DNA of 45,812 nucleotides from an uncultured Lachnospiraceae bacterium (GCA_910585625.1 CAJUFQ010000028.1:1-45812), one strand, 5' to 3'. Positions 1-7,848 are shown, counted from the first letter of the stretch. Notes: a model not told the origin generated them from the letters alone. A program made the numbers and translations.

Positions 1-35
1 TAGTGTCAAGAAATGAAAATCTAATACATAATATC

Positions 36-78
36 AAAAACCCCTGCAAATGGCATTCACACACCATCTACAGGGGTT
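36..78 (-). terminator. Rho-independent terminator after tsf
   Basis: Read on the minus strand there is a 13-bp stem (64-76 pairing with 41-53, two G-U pairs), extended by two A-U pairs, with a 10-nt loop, followed at once by a run of five T. It lies 38 bp past the tsf stop and closes the rpsB-tsf unit. Bases 1-35 beyond it show nothing recognisable. Confidence 0.9.
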
Positions 79-116
79 CTCATTTTTATCTCAATTCGCC
101 TTATTTCGACAAATTT

Positions 117-1052
117 CTATGCATTCATCTGCGCTGCAACTTCAGCCGCAAAGTCCTCCTGCTTTTTCTCCAGCCCTTCTCCTGTCTCAAAGCGAACAAA
201 CCTTTTGACGGAAACATTCTGTCCTATTTCTTTGGAAACCGCCTCCAGATATTTGCCGACAGTCTGCTTGCCGTCCTCTGCCTTAACATATACCTGGTCT
301 ACCAGGCAGATTTCTTTGAGTTCTTTATTAACACGACCCTCAATCATACCATTGATTACTTTCTCTGGTTTCTGGGATTCTTTGGGATCGTTCATAATCT
401 GCGCGCGAAGAATTTCCTTCTCGTGTGCGATATACTCATCGCTGATTTCATTTCTGGAAACATATTTCGGAGTAAGGGCCGCAATCTGCATAGCGATATT
501 TATCATTGCCTCTTTTACGGTATCATTTACAACAGCCGTATCAGCCTCTACGATAACGCCAATCCTTCCTCCGCCGTGGATATAAGATACTACGCAGCCA
601 TTCTCTGCAACAACTTTCTCAAACCTTCTGATATTCAGGTTCTCACCAATGACTGCTACTTTCTCCACAAGCGCGTCTTTTACTGTCTTACTGGAGTCTT
701 CATTCCAGGCTTCTGCCATGAATGCTTCCATATCCGCTGCATCGGAATTGACAGCCTGTGTTGCGACAGCATCAACAAAAGCCTTAAATGTGTCGTTCTT
801 GGCCACAAAATCTGTCTCTGAATTCACTTCAACGACAGCTGCCGTCTTATCGTCTTTTATCATTACAGTGCAAAGCCCCTCAGCCGCAATCCGTCCTGCC
901 TTCTTCTCTGCCTTTGCCTGTCCATTTTTCCTTAAAAACTCTACGGCTTCATCCATGTTGCCGTCAGTCTCATTCAAAGCCTTCTTGCAGTCCATCATTC
1001 CTGCACCGGTCATTTCCCTCAACTCTTTTACCATTGCTGCTGTAATAGCCAT
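117..1052 (-). CDS. tsf: Translation elongation factor Ts
   Basis: 311 aa cytoplasmic nucleotide-exchange factor that recycles EF-Tu-GDP to EF-Tu-GTP. The N-terminal UBA-like region is typical: VKELREMTGAGMMDCKKAL at residues 8-26, followed by the EAVEFLRKNG segment. The core carries the EF-Tu contact motif TDFVAKND at about residues 80-87. Length is normal for a Firmicutes EF-Ts. It follows rpsB by 112-259 bp depending on how the hairpin in between is counted; the pair rpsB-tsf is nearly universal. A rho-independent terminator follows directly. Confidence 0.98.
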   Translation of the reverse strand: MAITAAMVKELREMTGAGMMDCKKALNETDGNMDEAVEFLRKNGQAKAEKKAGRIAAEGLCTVMIKDDKTAAVVEVNSETDFVAKNDTFKAFVDAVATQAVNSDAADMEAFMAEAWNEDSSKTVKDALVEKVAVIGENLNIRRFEKVVAENGCVVSYIHGGGRIGVIVEADTAVVNDTVKEAMINIAMQIAALTPKYVSRNEISDEYIAHEKEILRAQIMNDPKESQKPEKVINGMIEGRVNKELKEICLVDQVYVKAEDGKQTVGKYLEAVSKEIGQNVSVKRFVRFETGEGLEKKQEDFAAEVAAQMNA

Positions 1053-1096
1053 TTTTATTCCCTCCGTTTATGATAATCTTCCATTATTACTTTAAT

Positions 1097-1124
1097 CGAG
1101 GACAGGCAATATTGTCTGTCCTCG
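1097..1124 (-). repeat. Stem-loop in the rpsB-tsf intergenic region
   Basis: Perfect 9-bp inverted repeat (1097-1105 with 1116-1124) whose 10-nt centre can extend the stem further. No T-run follows on the minus strand, so it does not look like a full terminator. It may be an attenuator or an RNA processing/stability element that sets the ratio of EF-Ts to S2. Function is inferred only from position. Confidence 0.6.
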
Positions 1125-1164
1125 CACTGAATACAGTTTCTATATGCATTAACCTGACTGAATC

Positions 1165-1905
1165 TTATTCTTCCGCAGATGTTTCTGCTCCTTCTGCGTA
1201 CTCCTCAGGCATCTCCTCAATAGTGCCCTGATTTGCCTCCACAACAGCATCAGCCATCTTAGAAACAATCAGCTTAACAGCCCGGATTGCATCGTCATTG
1301 CCTGGGATTACATAATCCAGCTCTTCGGGATCGCAGTTCGTATCGCAGATGCCAATCAACGGAATGCCCAATGTGTGTGCTTCCTGTACACAGATTCTCT
1401 CCTTCTTGGGATCTACAACAAAAATTGCATCTGGAATTCTCTTCATCTCTTTGATTCCGCCAAGGTTCTTCTCAAGCTTCTCCCATTCTTTCCGCAATGC
1501 AATAACTTCTTTTTTCGGAAGGACATCAAAGGTGCCGTCCTCTGCCATGGTCTCAATCGCTTTCAGCCTGCCAATACGGCTCTGGATTGTCTTAAAGTTA
1601 GTCAGCATACCGCCTAACCATCTCTCATTTACATAGAACATCCCGCAACGCTCTGCCTCAGCTTTGATGGCATCCTGCGCCTGCTTTTTAGTGCCTACAA
1701 AAAGAATCATTCCTCCGTCAGCTACAATCTCTGCTACCGCTTTGTAAGCCTCATCTACCTTCCCTACTGATTTCTGTAAATCAATGATGTAGATGCCGTT
1801 CCGCTCTGTGTAGATGTAGGGAGCCATTTTAGGGTTCCATCTTCTTGTCTGATGTCCAAAATGAACACCTGCTTCTAATAACTGTTTCATTGAAATAACG
1901 CCCAT
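1165..1905 (-). CDS. rpsB: 30S ribosomal protein S2
   Basis: 246 aa component of the small ribosomal subunit. The N-terminus MGVISMKQLLEAGVHFGHQ is diagnostic for S2, as is the internal GTKKQAQDAI and the C-terminal DTNCDPEELDYVIPGNDDA block. An upstream in-frame ATG at 1920 exists, but the GGAGG ribosome site overlaps it and sits 8 nt ahead of the ATG at 1905, so 1905 is chosen. The C-terminal tail is acidic, as in many Firmicutes S2 proteins. Driven by the sigma-A promoter at 2056-2084, with a structured leader of about 145 nt. Confidence 0.98.
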   Translation of the reverse strand: MGVISMKQLLEAGVHFGHQTRRWNPKMAPYIYTERNGIYIIDLQKSVGKVDEAYKAVAEIVADGGMILFVGTKKQAQDAIKAEAERCGMFYVNERWLGGMLTNFKTIQSRIGRLKAIETMAEDGTFDVLPKKEVIALRKEWEKLEKNLGGIKEMKRIPDAIFVVDPKKERICVQEAHTLGIPLIGICDTNCDPEELDYVIPGNDDAIRAVKLIVSKMADAVVEANQGTIEEMPEEYAEGAETSAEE

Positions 1906-1949
1906 TTTCCATACCTCCATTGGTTATAATCTTCCATGCGCTTCAACTT

Positions 1950-1978
1950 GGAAAACTACCGACAGGCACCGGTCTTCC
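1950..1978 (-). promoter_or_regulatory. Stem-loop in the rpsB 5' leader
   Basis: Inverted repeat in the untranslated leader: outer GGAA/TTCC pairs and an inner ACCG/CGGT stem around an 8-nt loop, about 45-70 nt ahead of the rpsB start. Ribosomal protein leaders often contain binding sites for autoregulation by the encoded protein. Whether this one binds S2 is not known; I did not recognise it as a named leader family. Confidence 0.4.
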
Positions 1979-2055
1979 AATCTGCCCATGTGTTTACTGA
2001 TTGCCATTGCAACCTTTCTCCTGCACCCTGCATATGTCTGCATGAATGCGCATAT

Positions 2056-2084
2056 ATTATATCATACCAATTTTATCCTGGCAA
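2056..2084 (-). promoter_or_regulatory. Sigma-A promoter for rpsB-tsf
   Basis: TTGCCA at 2079-2084 and a perfect TATAAT at 2056-2061 are separated by exactly 17 bp. The expected start point near 2049 gives a leader of about 145 nt before rpsB. The -35 box is only 12 bp past the stop of the last motility-operon gene. Confidence 0.85.
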
Positions 2085-2095
2085 GCCTCTCATAG

Positions 2096-2719
2096 CTATT
2101 TTTGCAATATTGCAATAATTTCATCTTGTGTGGATCCAGTCGGAATATCGTAAACCCCTACTCTGAGATTCTGATCCGCACCTTTCTCCGTCAGGTATTT
2201 ATTGAAAGTATCCGCATCCGAAATAAGGCCGGCCTGATACAACTTCCGACTGACTGCGTCTGAATATTCCCCTGCCTTAATTTCAATTTGTACCGTACTT
2301 TGGGAATCTGGATGCTGTGCAGAATTATTTACAGAACTATCAGAATCCGGCTGGTCTGCAGGGCTGTCTGTCTGATTTGTGTCTGCTGCCTCATCCTGTC
2401 CTTTGTCATCATAGGAATCCGAGGGTTCGCCGTCTTCATCCTTACTGGTTTCGGCATCCTCTTCTCCTGATTTATTCTCATATTCCCCTTCTTCCGCTCC
2501 TTGGGGCTTTGAAGCTTTGGCATCAGGCGGTTCCTGCCCTTCTTCCTCAGAAGATTCCTCCGTATCTTCCGGCATCACCATCCCCAGGAGCCTGGCACGC
2601 TCTATAATCTCGGTATCTGTAAGCGTCTCCTTTTTATTTCCTGAGAGGGCGATTCCCATAATAATTGCGGTGCATATGATTCCAATGCCCAATCCACGCA
2701 AATAGTATTTTAGCTTCAT
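2096..2719 (-). CDS. Membrane-anchored protein with MltG-like N-terminal domain
   Basis: 207 aa. Residues 8-26 form one membrane segment (GLGIGIICTAIIMGIALSG). Residues about 50-140 are a low-complexity acidic stretch rich in Glu, Asp, Ser and Gln. Residues about 145-207 form a compact domain with the pattern I-x-AG-x-YSDAVSRKLYQAGLI ending in STQDEIIAILQK, which resembles the small LysM-like subdomain found ahead of the catalytic part of MltG/YceG endolytic transglycosylases. The catalytic domain is absent. It lies 3 bp after the SwrB-like gene and is last in the motility operon. A role at the cell wall is inference; no symbol is assigned. Confidence 0.6.
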   Translation of the reverse strand: MKLKYYLRGLGIGIICTAIIMGIALSGNKKETLTDTEIIERARLLGMVMPEDTEESSEEEGQEPPDAKASKPQGAEEGEYENKSGEEDAETSKDEDGEPSDSYDDKGQDEAADTNQTDSPADQPDSDSSVNNSAQHPDSQSTVQIEIKAGEYSDAVSRKLYQAGLISDADTFNKYLTEKGADQNLRVGVYDIPTGSTQDEIIAILQK

Positions 2720-2722
2720 AAC

Positions 2723-3439
2723 TTATAACTCTTCCTCTCTGAATAATCCAATTACAAGCCTCACCTCTCCAACGCCAAGCCCCAGCTCTTTTGCAATATC
2801 TATTGCCGATTTGCCTTCCTTGTATTTCTCCAGAATCATCTGATTATGGTTTGACTTTTCCACACCCTGCTGTTGGGGCAGTGTTTCCTGCTGTTCCGAA
2901 GGCTCCTCCTCTGCTTCTCCTTCCTCTGGTACAGAAGGAAGCTGCTGTATCTGACGGGCCTCCCGGACTTTCTGGATAATTTCATCAGATTCCGCTATGG
3001 TTTTCTCGATATTCTGCTCTAGTTCTTCCAGGTGTATAGCCAGCTGCGCAAGGTTCCCTGCATACTTTGTCAGTTCGGAGTGCTTATCATTCAACATACT
3101 GTATAGAAACATGACTTCATTATGCGTCTTGTTAATCGATTCCAGCACAGTATCAGAATACTCTGTCAGCACCCGCATTTTTTCATTAGTTTCCTTGTCC
3201 AATGCCCGCTCCACGACATCCATGGATTTTTCAATGGAGTGGTCTATAACCTGGTCAACCATGTTATCTACTTTCTTCTGAGCATCATTCAAATTCCGTT
3301 CCAGAATCTTCTGCATTTCCTCTGTACTCAGCTCTGAAAGCTTGTTCAATTCATTACTGGACAATTTTTCTGTGATAAAAAAACTGGCAATCATCAGGAC
3401 AATTCCAACCACTAATAAACAAATTTCTAATGTGCTCAT
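2723..3439 (-). CDS. SwrB-like / DUF6115-type membrane protein
   Basis: 238 aa. One N-terminal membrane helix (residues 5-22), then a long coiled coil (about 30-165) with many Glu/Lys/Asn heptads, a Glu/Pro/Gln-rich linker (170-195) and a C-terminal helix-turn-helix-like motif (EKYKEGKSAIDIAKELGLG, then GEVRLVIGL). This layout and the position between the motility sigma factor and rpsB match B. subtilis SwrB, which promotes flagellar type III export activation. Sequence identity cannot be measured here, so the link to SwrB is inference from architecture and synteny. Confidence 0.6.
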   Translation of the reverse strand: MSTLEICLLVVGIVLMIASFFITEKLSSNELNKLSELSTEEMQKILERNLNDAQKKVDNMVDQVIDHSIEKSMDVVERALDKETNEKMRVLTEYSDTVLESINKTHNEVMFLYSMLNDKHSELTKYAGNLAQLAIHLEELEQNIEKTIAESDEIIQKVREARQIQQLPSVPEEGEAEEEPSEQQETLPQQQGVEKSNHNQMILEKYKEGKSAIDIAKELGLGVGEVRLVIGLFREEEL

Positions 3440-3447
3440 CTTTATAC

Positions 3448-3765
3448 CTATACCTTCATGTCAAAGCCTCTTGTGGGGGTCTTTGCGCTTGCCTTTCCAC
3501 TGTTATCTTCTTTCTTTTTTTTCTTCTGCCTGCGAAGGTTTTCATATTCATTGCTGCCCTTTTCCCGGGCATCGAATTTCTGCTCCGGGTTGTCAGAATC
3601 GTTGGCCTGGTTCACCTGATGCATATGCTGTGCAGTATCCTTCGCAAATTGTGTCTGCACATTCTGTTGCTGCAACATAGGTTTATTGTCTTCATTCTGT
3701 TTTAAGGAACTTATATCCTGGCTTCTCTGCACTACACCGCTGAATTCTACTGGCCTAATAGACAT
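3448..3765 (-). CDS. Small hydrophilic protein of the motility operon, unknown function
   Basis: 105 aa, no membrane segment or signal peptide. The N-terminus (MSIRPVEFSGVVQRSQDISSL) looks ordered; the middle is Gln/Asn-rich and the end is highly basic with a run of lysines (RRQKKKKKED). It begins 35 bp after the FapA-like gene and ends 8 bp before the SwrB-like gene, with a GGAGT ribosome site ahead of its ATG. Basic tail plus Gln-rich middle suggests an unstructured adaptor or nucleic-acid/acid-protein binder, but no family was recognised. Confidence 0.65.
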   Translation of the reverse strand: MSIRPVEFSGVVQRSQDISSLKQNEDNKPMLQQQNVQTQFAKDTAQHMHQVNQANDSDNPEQKFDAREKGSNEYENLRRQKKKKKEDNSGKASAKTPTRGFDMKV

Positions 3766-3800
3766 TTGTCATCACTCCTTTTCCCTTACCAACATGCTCC

Positions 3801-5402
3801 CTACATGGGACGAGCCACTATCTCTCCGCGCTCCCGGACATATTTCGTGCAAGAATGCTCAGACTTAATCGTCTTGCTCATGTCAGAAATCGTTATGGTA
3901 ACGCCCGGGTAAACGGTTCCTGTTATTTTTACTTTCGCGCTGTTTGACATCTGGATTTTCTCATGCAGCTTTTTCATCTCTTCCTGCTGCTCCGCCAGTT
4001 TTTTCTGCTCTGCTTTGAAATTCTTGGCGATTGTCTGCACCTGCTGTACCCGATCGGGCGTCACATTCTCCTTTTTCTGTAACTTTTCATTGAAATTCAC
4101 AAGGATTGGGCGCATCTTTTCCAAGTTCTGCTTCGTAGTTGTTATAAGCTGGCTAAGCTCGTCATAGCGCACTTTGATGGCTGGGGGAGAACCTACTTCA
4201 ACCTGGGTGATGGTTCCCATCGCAGAACCAATCGTCTGGGCTTCCACCACATTGCCGGCACGGATTAACCCGCCGCTGACGAACCCTTTCTTTCCCCGGA
4301 TGCGAATGTCTGCCTCTGCTGAAACCTTACTGTGCAGGATGCATCCCGTCTCAATGTAACCCCCTGAAATGACAATAGCATTTTCAATAAATTTACAAAT
4401 GATATTATCTTTTGCCTCTACCCGGCCTTTGCTCATGCCGTTGATGCCACGTTTCACTATGATTTGCCCTCCGGCAGAAAGGAATGCCGCTTCCACGACG
4501 CCTTCTACAATGATGTCCCCCTTTGCTGTGACAGAAAACCCGCTTTTTACGTTTCCTTTGACGGTAACATTCCCATCATATACGATGTTACCCGTAGCAT
4601 TGTCCACATCCGCAGGCACATCATACACATCCGCCACAAAGACTTTACCGTTTACTAAGCTTGCATGACCGGTCACGTTTGAATAAATCTCTGTCTTGTC
4701 CTCGGAAAGCGTGATGTTATTGGCAAAATCCAATTTCATATTCTTTTCCTGACGTCCTTGTACCCTGCCGCCGCATACATCAATTCCAGGCTTTCCAGGC
4801 ACAATCGGATGGAGCTTTGCCAGCATCTGCCCAGCCTCCACGCGGCTGATGGTGTTCAGTTCCCGGTAATCCACGCTGCCGTCCTCATTTCTTTTGGGCC
4901 TGAGGTTATGGTTCGTATTGAAAAAGTACTCAATCCAGGCATCTTCCCCATTGACCGGGGGGACTCCTTTTGCAAAGATATATTCCGTACAGTACTGGCG
5001 GTCAGCCAGATATTTCTGAATTGCTTCTTTATTAATCCCCTGGGAAACATTGCATTGCGCGAGGTCACTAAGAATGTCTTCTTCCGTCATTAGTTTCCCC
5101 TGGTTGGATGGCGGATAAAAACGGCAGAACACCAGCATCCTATCGCTGGAAATGGTGACCCCCATCTGCTCATTCTGGTAAATATTATGCCCTTCTCCGA
5201 CATAGACCTGACGAATCTCCTGCGTGGGCAAAGTCACAGCATCATTCAGTTCTTTTAAGTTATACTTATCGTATCCCTTTGCCTCCAGATACTCTGTGAC
5301 TTCTTTTATATCCAGCTTCTTTCCACCATCTTCCGGAGGAATAATCTGTATCATTACACCCGCATCTCTGATGTCTAATTTAAAATATGCGTTTTTTCCC
5401 AT
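3801..5402 (-). CDS. FapA-type (DUF342) protein
   Basis: 533 aa. An N-terminal region (about 1-190) is followed by a long repetitive beta-strand region (about 200-400) with many short G-x-(I/V)-x-V repeats such as GNVTVKGNVKSGFSVTAKGD, typical of the right-handed beta-helix of the FapA/DUF342 family, and then a coiled coil (about 415-480) and a small C-terminal beta domain. FapA-family proteins help localise polar or signalling machinery in some bacteria and are common in clostridial motility operons; exact role here is unknown. The ATG at 5402 is preferred over a TTG one codon earlier because GGAGGG lies 6-7 nt ahead. Confidence 0.8.
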   Translation of the reverse strand: MGKNAYFKLDIRDAGVMIQIIPPEDGGKKLDIKEVTEYLEAKGYDKYNLKELNDAVTLPTQEIRQVYVGEGHNIYQNEQMGVTISSDRMLVFCRFYPPSNQGKLMTEEDILSDLAQCNVSQGINKEAIQKYLADRQYCTEYIFAKGVPPVNGEDAWIEYFFNTNHNLRPKRNEDGSVDYRELNTISRVEAGQMLAKLHPIVPGKPGIDVCGGRVQGRQEKNMKLDFANNITLSEDKTEIYSNVTGHASLVNGKVFVADVYDVPADVDNATGNIVYDGNVTVKGNVKSGFSVTAKGDIIVEGVVEAAFLSAGGQIIVKRGINGMSKGRVEAKDNIICKFIENAIVISGGYIETGCILHSKVSAEADIRIRGKKGFVSGGLIRAGNVVEAQTIGSAMGTITQVEVGSPPAIKVRYDELSQLITTTKQNLEKMRPILVNFNEKLQKKENVTPDRVQQVQTIAKNFKAEQKKLAEQQEEMKKLHEKIQMSNSAKVKITGTVYPGVTITISDMSKTIKSEHSCTKYVRERGEIVARPM

Positions 5403-5414
5403 CAAAACCCTCCA

Positions 5415-6182
5415 TTACTGATCAGTCAAGATATTCATATACGGGCCCATGGTTTTCTTCATTTTAAGCAAAGCCTTTGTATGAAGCTGGGAAACCCTGG
5501 ATTCCGATACTTCAAGTACATTGCTGATCTCCTTCAATGTCAAATCCTCATAATAATATAATGTTATGACTTTCCGCTCCTTCTCCGTAAGCGTTTCCAA
5601 TGACTGCCCCAATATTTTCTTCAGTTCATCTTCTGCGACAGCATCCTCAGGCTGGATGAAATGTGAATTCCCCTTGGCATCCATGACGGGTTCCATGCCT
5701 TGCTCCACATACTCATTCAGTGAAACCATACTGGTCACCTTAAGCTGCGACTGCCAGTTCAGCAGCTCCTCTCCGCTGACGTCCAGTTCCTCTGCAATTT
5801 CCTCGTCAGATGCCGTTCTTCCGGTTCTCTCCTCAACCTTTTTGATAGCTGTCTCTATTTTTTTCTGCTTCTGCCGGACGGTACGCGGTATCCAATCCAT
5901 TTTCCGGATTTGGTCCAAGATGGAGCCGCGAATCCGCAAGCTGGCATAAGTTTCAAATTTCACGTCCTTTTTTACATCAAATTTATCAATGGCATCAATC
6001 AACCCAAATATGCCATATCCCACTAAGTCGTCATATTCTACGTTATATCCCAGATACATACTGAGCCGCCCTGCCACAATCTTGACCAATGGCGCATACT
6101 CTACGATAATCTGTTCTCTCAACTCTGGTGTAGGCCTTTTTAAAAATTCAGCCCATAAATGTTCTCTTTCTGCTGCGTTCAT
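5415..6182 (-). CDS. fliA: RNA polymerase sigma factor for motility (FliA/SigD/WhiG family)
   Basis: 255 aa sigma-28-type factor that directs polymerase to late flagellar and chemotaxis promoters. Region 2 is clear (YDDLVGYGIFGLIDAIDKFD near residues 50-69, then KFETYASLRIRGSILDQIR). Region 3 follows, and region 4 carries the helix-turn-helix LKEISNVLEVSESRVSQLH near the C-terminus. A GGGGG ribosome site is 7 nt ahead of the start. Position after cheD matches B. subtilis sigD. Placing it near the end of a very long operon is known in B. subtilis to make its level depend on operon read-through. FlgM, its usual antagonist, is not in this window. Confidence 0.95.
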   Translation of the reverse strand: MNAAEREHLWAEFLKRPTPELREQIIVEYAPLVKIVAGRLSMYLGYNVEYDDLVGYGIFGLIDAIDKFDVKKDVKFETYASLRIRGSILDQIRKMDWIPRTVRQKQKKIETAIKKVEERTGRTASDEEIAEELDVSGEELLNWQSQLKVTSMVSLNEYVEQGMEPVMDAKGNSHFIQPEDAVAEDELKKILGQSLETLTEKERKVITLYYYEDLTLKEISNVLEVSESRVSQLHTKALLKMKKTMGPYMNILTDQ

Positions 6183-6287
6183 TCAAAGCCCCCAAGACTA
6201 CGGAAATCCCAGTGCCGGGCTTCCGTGTTATAAGCACGTTACCTGTTCACAAAAAGCGGTAATTCTCTTCCCGCGGGCATCAAACAT

Positions 6288-6303
6288 TCCATAGCTGGCT
6301 ATG
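6288..6303 (-). repeat. Short inverted repeat at the end of the 96-aa gene
   Basis: CCATAGC-CA-GCTATGG, a 7-bp perfect stem that overlaps the stop codon of the small membrane protein. No T-run follows, so it is at most a pause or processing site. The remaining about 100 bp up to the sigma-factor start hold no convincing promoter; a TATAAC box near 6230 has only a poorly spaced -35. Confidence 0.4.
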
Positions 6304-6589
6304 GGGTATTTGACGCTTCTGTGGATTCTTCCGTCGTCTCTTCGGCTCCTTCTGTCCCTTCCCCGACGGATTCCTCTCCTGCCTCTTCCGTGGCCTCTTC
6401 TTCTGGCTCTTCCTTGAAATTCTTATCTAACACCAGTTTCGCAATGCATCCTAAAATATAAAAAGAAATTAAGATAATAACCAGCGTACGCACAAACTGC
6501 GCCGTCCCCATATGCATTTTGAATCCCAGTATACAGGTGATTAAGCCTGCAATCAGCGTAATGATTACCGGTACCTGTTTCGTCTTCAT
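6299..6589 (-). CDS. Small two-helix membrane protein between cheD and the sigma factor
   Basis: 96 aa. Two predicted membrane helices (about residues 6-24 and 32-53: VPVIITLIAGLITCILGF and TLVIILISFYILGCIAKLVL) are followed by a strongly acidic tail dominated by Glu, Thr and Gly (residues 57-96). By charge, the tail is probably cytoplasmic or interacts with basic partners, but topology is uncertain. It starts 13 bp after cheD. I recognise no family. Its stop is followed by 116 bp containing short inverted repeats before the sigma gene. Confidence 0.7.
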   Translation of the reverse strand: MKTKQVPVIITLIAGLITCILGFKMHMGTAQFVRTLVIILISFYILGCIAKLVLDKNFKEEPEEEATEEAGEESVGEGTEGAEETTEESTEASNTP

Positions 6590-6602
6590 AACCTATCACC
6601 CT

Positions 6603-7085
6603 TTAAATGATTTTTAATGGCTTTCCTACTGCCTTAATGTAAAACTCTCCCGTTGCCGGATACAGCTCGACGGTACGGCCATAGTTCAACCCGGTATCCT
6701 CGGCAAGCAGCGGAATCCCCAGCTGGTTCAGCTTTGCCTTTGAGGCAATCGCATTGCGCTCGCCCACATTGCCGACGCCTGATATTCCTTTGACCTCGAA
6801 CATTTTTGCCCCGCCAGCAATTTTTGCAACAAGACGCCGTTTATTGGCGCCTGCCATTGTCACTCTTCTAATCAATTCTTCAATTCCAGTGTCTGCAAAT
6901 TTGGCAATATTTGAATTGTTCCTCATCTGCTTACTATCCGGAAGCATAATATGCGCCAGGCCGCCAACCTTGGTAACGGGATCGTATACTGCAATCCCTA
7001 TACACGATCCTAACCCCAGCGTAGTAATCATATCCGGTGCTTTGCATATATTCAAATCTGCCATTCCAACTTTAATTGTAGCCAT
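6603..7085 (-). CDS. cheD: Chemoreceptor glutamine deamidase CheD
   Basis: 160 aa. Deamidates glutamines on chemoreceptors and binds CheC to tune its phosphatase activity. The catalytic Cys is in LGLGSCIGIAVYDP (C28), the His in GGLAHIMLPDS (H45), and the family Thr fits T22. The end of the protein has the normal KIAGGAKMF and ERN...L....G blocks. It sits 16 bp after cheC, its known partner. Confidence 0.96.
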   Translation of the reverse strand: MATIKVGMADLNICKAPDMITTLGLGSCIGIAVYDPVTKVGGLAHIMLPDSKQMRNNSNIAKFADTGIEELIRRVTMAGANKRRLVAKIAGGAKMFEVKGISGVGNVGERNAIASKAKLNQLGIPLLAEDTGLNYGRTVELYPATGEFYIKAVGKPLKII

Positions 7086-7101
7086 GCTCTTTCAGCTCCT
7101 C

Positions 7102-7722
7102 TTATAGTACGATTCCTAATGACGTCAGAATTTTATCATAGGACTCAACGTCCGGCATCAAAATGAAAAATCCTTGTATTTTTACATCATCTCCAAACTC
7201 CGTCTGTATCAAAAGCGCATTGTCACCATACTGGCCGAACTGAATTGCCGGCACACTCAAAATAGCTGCTGCCATATCGATTGCCAGATACGGCACTGAT
7301 GACGTAATTGCCATATTCGTCATACTTGAAAGTGCGGACAAATATGAGCCGGAAATTATATTTCCTATTTCCTTAATTGCAGATAAATCCATCTCGCTGA
7401 ATTCTTCCGCATAATCATCTGGTCTTCCCATAAGGCGGTTGACCAGATAACGGGCGGATTCCATTTTCAGCAGAAACATCATGCTTCCGCCAATATCGCT
7501 CTCCACTTCCAGGTAAATCCCTACCACCGTCTCTTCCTCTGCTGAGATTGCAGTGGGCAGTTCCTGAAATGTCAAAAACTCTACCTTGGGTACCTCCATG
7601 TTCACCTTGATATTCAGCATATGGGAAATTGCCGTCGTGGCATTCCCTGCCCCTATATTGCCAATTTCCTTCAGCACATCAAAGTACATGTCATTTACCT
7701 GATTCAAACTAAACTTAGCCAT
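7102..7722 (-). CDS. cheC: CheY-P phosphatase CheC
   Basis: 206 aa. CheC hydrolyses CheY-P and interacts with CheD. Two copies of the phosphatase signature E-x-x-N are seen: KEIGNIGAGNA (E19, N22) and KEIGNIISGSY (E118, N121), so both half-sites look intact. Separated from cheW by 126 bp that contain two stem-loops, unlike the tight spacing elsewhere, so its expression may be adjusted there. Paired with cheD downstream. Confidence 0.96.
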   Translation of the reverse strand: MAKFSLNQVNDMYFDVLKEIGNIGAGNATTAISHMLNIKVNMEVPKVEFLTFQELPTAISAEEETVVGIYLEVESDIGGSMMFLLKMESARYLVNRLMGRPDDYAEEFSEMDLSAIKEIGNIISGSYLSALSSMTNMAITSSVPYLAIDMAAAILSVPAIQFGQYGDNALLIQTEFGDDVKIQGFFILMPDVESYDKILTSLGIVL

Positions 7723-7755
7723 AGGCTCCTCTCTCCATTTCTAACATGTATCCAA

Positions 7756-7780
7756 CAGATTCCAGGCCAGGCCGGATCTG
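7756..7780 (-). repeat. Stem-loop ahead of cheC
   Basis: CAGAT and CC/GG arms with a single bulged base enclose a GC-rich 10-nt centre. It lies 34-58 bp ahead of the cheC start, between a second stem-loop at 7800-7836 and the cheC ribosome site. Confidence 0.4.
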
Positions 7781-7799
7781 CTTTCATGAATTACGAATA

Positions 7800-7836
7800 G
7801 GCTGTCGCAAAAAAGTATACGCTTCGTGCAACAGCC
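7800..7836 (-). repeat. Inverted repeat after cheW
   Basis: A 9-bp stem (7800-7808 with 7828-7836, one G-U pair) with a 19-nt loop that ends in six T on the minus strand. It starts 12 bp past the cheW stop. The T-run is in the loop rather than after the stem, so it is not a classical terminator; it might be a partial terminator or mRNA end-stabiliser. Confidence 0.5.
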
Positions 7837-7848
7837 TTCTTATTCTGC

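Noticed and set aside
3..821. Plus-strand open frame of 272 codons
   Set aside because: It is antisense to tsf, which is beyond doubt; composition is that of a shadow frame.
1097..1124. Terminator between rpsB and tsf
   Set aside because: The stem is strong but no T-run follows on the minus strand; listed as a stem-loop only.
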